The notes under the pieces are model-generated. The model was not told the DNA's origin. It saw only the letters and a list, made by a program, of their open reading frames with translations, and did no database searches. From assembly GCA_902797415.1 (NCBI GenBank), contig CADBSQ010000019.1, positions 1 to 7,501 on the forward strand: a DNA stretch of 7,501 nt, given 5' to 3'. Source of the DNA: an uncultured Erysipelotrichaceae bacterium. Its GTDB lineage: Bacteria > Bacillota_I > Bacilli_A > RF39 > UBA660. Numbering within the stretch: the stretch's first letter is position 1; every line of letters begins with the position of its first letter. Of this stretch, positions 5,683-7,501 are shown one piece after another. The position numbers and the translations under genes were made by a program.

Positions 5683-5707
5683 AATATACTTATAATAGGG
5701 TGATCAT

Positions 5708-5938
5708 ATGAAAATGAGTGATTTACAAAGCAAAGATATTATAAGCGTAAAAGACGGAAAAAAGATTGGTAGAATCAGTGATCTTATCGTCAATGATAAA
5801 GGTCAAATACTAAATATAGTTGTCGAACCATATAAATTCTTTAAAAGATATTCATTAAATTCTGATGTTTTAATCACATTTAATCAAATAATTAGATTTG
5901 GTGATGATGTTATACTTGTAGATTTACTAAATAAATAG
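5708..5938 (+). CDS. ylmC: YlmC/YmxH family PRC-barrel protein
   Basis: The 76-residue protein fits the YlmC/YmxH family (about 75-90 residues), a small PRC-barrel fold found next to sigG or other sporulation genes in many endospore formers. The N-terminal MKMSDLQSKDIISVKDGKKIGRI corresponds to the family pattern of LSxLxxKEIVxxxxGxxLG, and VDLL near the end is also typical. Its biochemical role is not established. ATG 5708 follows AGGGTGA with a 4-base gap. It lies 25 bases after sigG and 23 before lspA; a TATAAT at 5691-5696 lacks a matching -35, so co-transcription with sigG is the simpler view. Confidence 0.88.
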   Translation: MKMSDLQSKDIISVKDGKKIGRISDLIVNDKGQILNIVVEPYKFFKRYSLNSDVLITFNQIIRFGDDVILVDLLNK

Positions 5939-5944
5939 TATAAT
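5916..5944 (+). promoter_or_regulatory. Possible sigma-A promoter for lspA and downstream genes
   Basis: TTGTAG (5916-5921) and a perfect TATAAT (5939-5944) are 17 bp apart, overlapping the end of ylmC. The predicted start near 5951 falls on the lspA site AGGCGG. Such a promoter would let lspA, rluD and tRNA-Thr be expressed in growing cells independently of the sporulation gene sigG, which makes biological sense. Confidence 0.6.
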
Positions 5945-5961
5945 TTACTTAGGCGGTTATA

Positions 5962-6435
5962 ATGAATAAAAAAATATTTACTATTTCTGTTGTAACACTT
6001 TTATTGGATCAGATATCTAAATCAGTTATTGACCTATATATAAAGCTTGATGAAGTAATAAAGGTGTTTAAAGGTTTTTACTTGACTAATCTTGATAATA
6101 CTGGTTGTGCTTTTTCTTTATTAGAGAATAAAAGCTATTTACTTGCTATTATTGGTGTAGTTATTATTTTTGCATTAATTAGTATTATAAAAGACTATAA
6201 AAGTAATAAATTAACAAACTTATCATTTGGTTTACTATTTGGAGGCATACTTGGTAATTTAAGTGATAGAGTATTTTTAGGTTATGTAAGAGACTTTATT
6301 GGTGTAGGCTCGTTTCCTGTGTTCAATTTTGCTGACATGTTTATATGTTTAGGTGTAGCTTGTTTAATATTGGAAACTTTTTTAGAGAGGAACAAAGATG
6401 ATAGTAATAGCAGACAAAAAAGAAAGAATAGATAA
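5962..6435 (+). CDS. lspA: Lipoprotein signal peptidase (signal peptidase II)
   Basis: LspA is a membrane aspartyl protease that removes the signal peptide from diacylglyceryl-modified prolipoproteins. The 157-residue product has the expected four membrane helices and all signature motifs: LLDQISK (14-20), NTGCAFS (46-52; family form NxGAAFS), GGILGNLSDR (94-103), the first catalytic aspartate Asp111 in VRDFI and the second, Asp125, in FNFADMFI. A basic tail follows. ATG 5962 has AGGCGG five bases upstream. Its last 38 bases overlap the next gene, an arrangement close to B. subtilis lspA-ylyB. Confidence 0.96.
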   Translation: MNKKIFTISVVTLLLDQISKSVIDLYIKLDEVIKVFKGFYLTNLDNTGCAFSLLENKSYLLAIIGVVIIFALISIIKDYKSNKLTNLSFGLLFGGILGNLSDRVFLGYVRDFIGVGSFPVFNFADMFICLGVACLILETFLERNKDDSNSRQKRKNR

Positions 6436-7273
6436 ATACTTAAAAGAAGAGACTGATTATTCTAGAAATGAAATAACAAAATTAATACTTGATAAAAAAA
6501 TTCTAGTTAACGGTAAAAGTATTAATAAAAGCTATAAACTATCTATTAACGATGAAATCTATGTACCTGATTCAATCACTAAAGAAATCAAGTTAGAAAA
6601 AGAAGATATACCACTTGATATAGTTTATGAAGACGATGATATAATCGTAGTTAATAAACCTTCTGGTATGGTTGTACATCCTGGTAGTGGTAACAAAAAT
6701 CATACTTTAGTTAATGCTATTTTACATCATACAGATAATCTCTCTAATATTGATGACAAAATTAGACCAGGTATAGTGCATAGAATTGACAAAGATACAT
6801 CAGGCCTTTTAGTAATCGCTAAAAACGATAAAACACATAAAATACTTCAAGAAGGTTTTAAGAACAAAACTATTTCTAGGGAGTACATAGCTCTTTTAGT
6901 AGGCGTATATCCACATAATAAAGCTAAAATAAATGCTCCTATTGGTAGAAGTGAAAATAGAAAAACATTTAAAGTAACTGAAAAAAACAGTAAAAGTGCA
7001 GTAACTAATTTAGAAGTTTTAAAAAGATATAAAGATTACACTCTTGTAAAGTTAAAACTAGAAACTGGTAGAACTCATCAAATAAGGGTTCATATGAAAT
7101 ATATTGGTTATCCAATCTATAATGATCCAGTGTATTCAAAAAATGGTAATGAATTTGGTCAATTTCTTCATGCGAAAACTTTAGAATTTGATCATCCAAT
7201 CACTGGCAAGCATTTATCCTTTACAAGTGATTTACCTAAAGAATTTAAAGACTTTTTAGATACTTTAGAGTAA
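6398..7273 (+). CDS. rluD: RluA/RluD-family 23S rRNA pseudouridine synthase (YlyB-like)
   Basis: Members isomerise specific uridines in large-subunit rRNA to pseudouridine. The 291-residue protein has an N-terminal S4 RNA-binding domain (about 8-60, ERIDKYLKEE... KILVNGK), then the catalytic domain with YEDDDIIVVNKPSGMVVHPG (77-96), GIVHRIDKDTSGLLVIAKND (125-144) where Asp131 is the catalytic aspartate, and ETGRTHQIRVHM (222-233). Length is normal for the family. The exact target uridine cannot be read from sequence; synteny makes it the counterpart of B. subtilis ylyB. ATG 6398 lies inside lspA, preceded by AGAGGAA, so the two are translationally coupled. The stop codon is only 7 bases before tRNA-Thr. 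Confidence 0.95.
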   Translation: MIVIADKKERIDKYLKEETDYSRNEITKLILDKKILVNGKSINKSYKLSINDEIYVPDSITKEIKLEKEDIPLDIVYEDDDIIVVNKPSGMVVHPGSGNKNHTLVNAILHHTDNLSNIDDKIRPGIVHRIDKDTSGLLVIAKNDKTHKILQEGFKNKTISREYIALLVGVYPHNKAKINAPIGRSENRKTFKVTEKNSKSAVTNLEVLKRYKDYTLVKLKLETGRTHQIRVHMKYIGYPIYNDPVYSKNGNEFGQFLHAKTLEFDHPITGKHLSFTSDLPKEFKDFLDTLE

Positions 7274-7280
7274 CTTTTTT

Positions 7281-7354
7281 GCCGATTTAGTACAGTGGTA
7301 GTACACGTGCATGGTAAGCATGAGAGGAAAGTTCAATTCTTTCAATCGGCACCA
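7281..7354 (+). tRNA. tRNA-Thr, anticodon GGT, with encoded CCA
   Basis: All arms are present: acceptor GCCGATT (7281-7287) with AATCGGC (7344-7350); D stem GTAC/GTAC around AGTGGTA; anticodon stem CGTGC/GCATG with one G-T pair and loop ATGGTAA, giving anticodon GGT at 7313-7315; T stem GAAAG/CTTTC with loop TTCAATT. Discriminator A7351 and CCA 7352-7354 are encoded. The tRNA follows the rluD stop after seven bases with no promoter of its own, so it is probably cut from the operon transcript. Confidence 0.96.
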
Positions 7355-7363
7355 TTATGATAT

Positions 7364-7388
7364 AAAATGCTATTTTAGGCATTTTTTT
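7364..7388 (+). terminator. Intrinsic terminator after tRNA-Thr
   Basis: AAAATGC (7364-7370) pairs with GCATTTT (7379-7385), loop 8 nt, inside a run of seven T (7382-7388). It ends the operon 10 bases after the tRNA. Its 5' arm can alternatively pair with a downstream segment (see the repeat at 7356-7453). Confidence 0.7.
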
Positions 7389-7423
7389 GATATTTGGTTA
7401 GCTCCGTGTAGCAGCGATAAAAC

Positions 7424-7452
7424 TTGACTAAACCTTAAAAATTTTATATCAT
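7424..7452 (+). promoter_or_regulatory. Sigma-A-type promoter for the gene starting at 7488
   Basis: TTGACT (7424-7429) and TATCAT (7447-7452) each match consensus at 5 of 6 bases with exactly 17 bp between. The predicted start near 7459 gives a leader of about 30 nt containing AAGAGGTG. Confidence 0.7.
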
Positions 7453-7487
7453 AGACTTATGTTAAAAGAACTTAAGAGGTGTTTGAG

Positions 7488-7501
7488 ATGAAATTATCAA
7501 A
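7488..7501 (+). CDS. Start of an unidentified gene, cut by the window end
   Basis: ATG at 7488 follows AAGAGGTG (7474-7481) with a 6-base gap and lies about 30 bases after a good promoter. Only the codons for Met-Lys-Leu-Ser are visible, so the product cannot be named. In B. subtilis the gene after ylyB is, as I recall, pyrR, but nothing here identifies it. Confidence 0.5.

Larger units (their letters stand above)
7356..7453. repeat. Perfect 13-bp inverted repeat spanning a terminator and a promoter
   Basis: TATGATATAAAAT (7356-7368) is the exact reverse complement of ATTTTATATCATA (7441-7453), 72 bp apart. The left copy overlaps the 5' arm of the tRNA terminator and the right copy contains the -10 box of the next promoter. 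Between them GGTTAG (7396-7401) can pair with CTAAACC (7428-7434) with one bulged A. It could be an RNA fold that competes with the terminator, or paired DNA sites for a regulator. Confidence 0.5.

Noticed and set aside
5685..5696. Promoter for ylmC from TATACT/TATAAT
   Set aside because: No -35 box occurs at 16-18 bp from either hexamer, and the short gap to sigG favours co-transcription.
7005..7199. A 64-codon open frame on the minus strand
   Set aside because: It is antisense to the conserved C-terminal half of the pseudouridine synthase gene and resembles no family known to me.

Overview
The window looks like chromosomal DNA of a low-GC, spore-forming Firmicute. It is strongly AT-rich, lysine, asparagine and isoleucine codons dominate, Shine-Dalgarno sites are strong, and intrinsic terminators are frequent. 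Tryptophan is encoded by TGG and TGA serves only as stop, which argues against a Mycoplasma-type code. Two sporulation hallmarks, SpoIIP and sigma-G, point to endospore formation. The prepilin carries a C-terminal domain of a type I associate with uncultured gut Bacilli related to Erysipelotrichales/RF39; that placement is inference.

Layout. Positions 1-180 hold no recognisable gene but contain a GC-rich stem-loop (26-76) and a strong terminator (134-175), so they are probably the 3' part of a structured RNA or a long 3' UTR on the + strand. A single-gene unit follows: promoter 286-314, an unusually large cysteine-rich prepilin (336-1766), and a terminator shared with the convergent minus-strand genes. 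On the minus strand lie rpsT (3011-2745) and a membrane-anchored transglutaminase-like protein (2692-1796). Divergent from rpsT are spoIIP (3127-4002, TTG start), an overlapping small membrane protein (3995-4318) and a membrane-anchored orphan (4374-4865). A second block runs sigG, ylmC, lspA, rluD-type pseudouridine synthase and tRNA-Thr(GGT). After the tRNA come a terminator, an inverted repeat, a promoter and the first codons of another gene.

How it fits together. The window joins two blocks that are separate in Bacillus subtilis, as I recall that genome: rpsT divergent from gpr-spoIIP-yqxA, and sigG-ylm genes-lspA-ylyB. Here gpr and most ylm genes are absent from the interval and the orphan lies at the junction. 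SpoIIP would thin peptidoglycan during engulfment, and sigma-G would run the late forespore programme.

The most interesting signal is in front of sigG. A near-consensus sigma-G promoter (TGAATA, 17 bp, CATTATA) sits within a terminator-like hairpin whose 3' arm contains the sigG ribosome-binding site. Read-through transcripts would carry the whole hairpin plus U-tract. Transcripts from the sigma-G promoter would start after the 5' arm and leave the site free. This arrangement would make sigG expression autocatalytic and shielded from upstream transcription.
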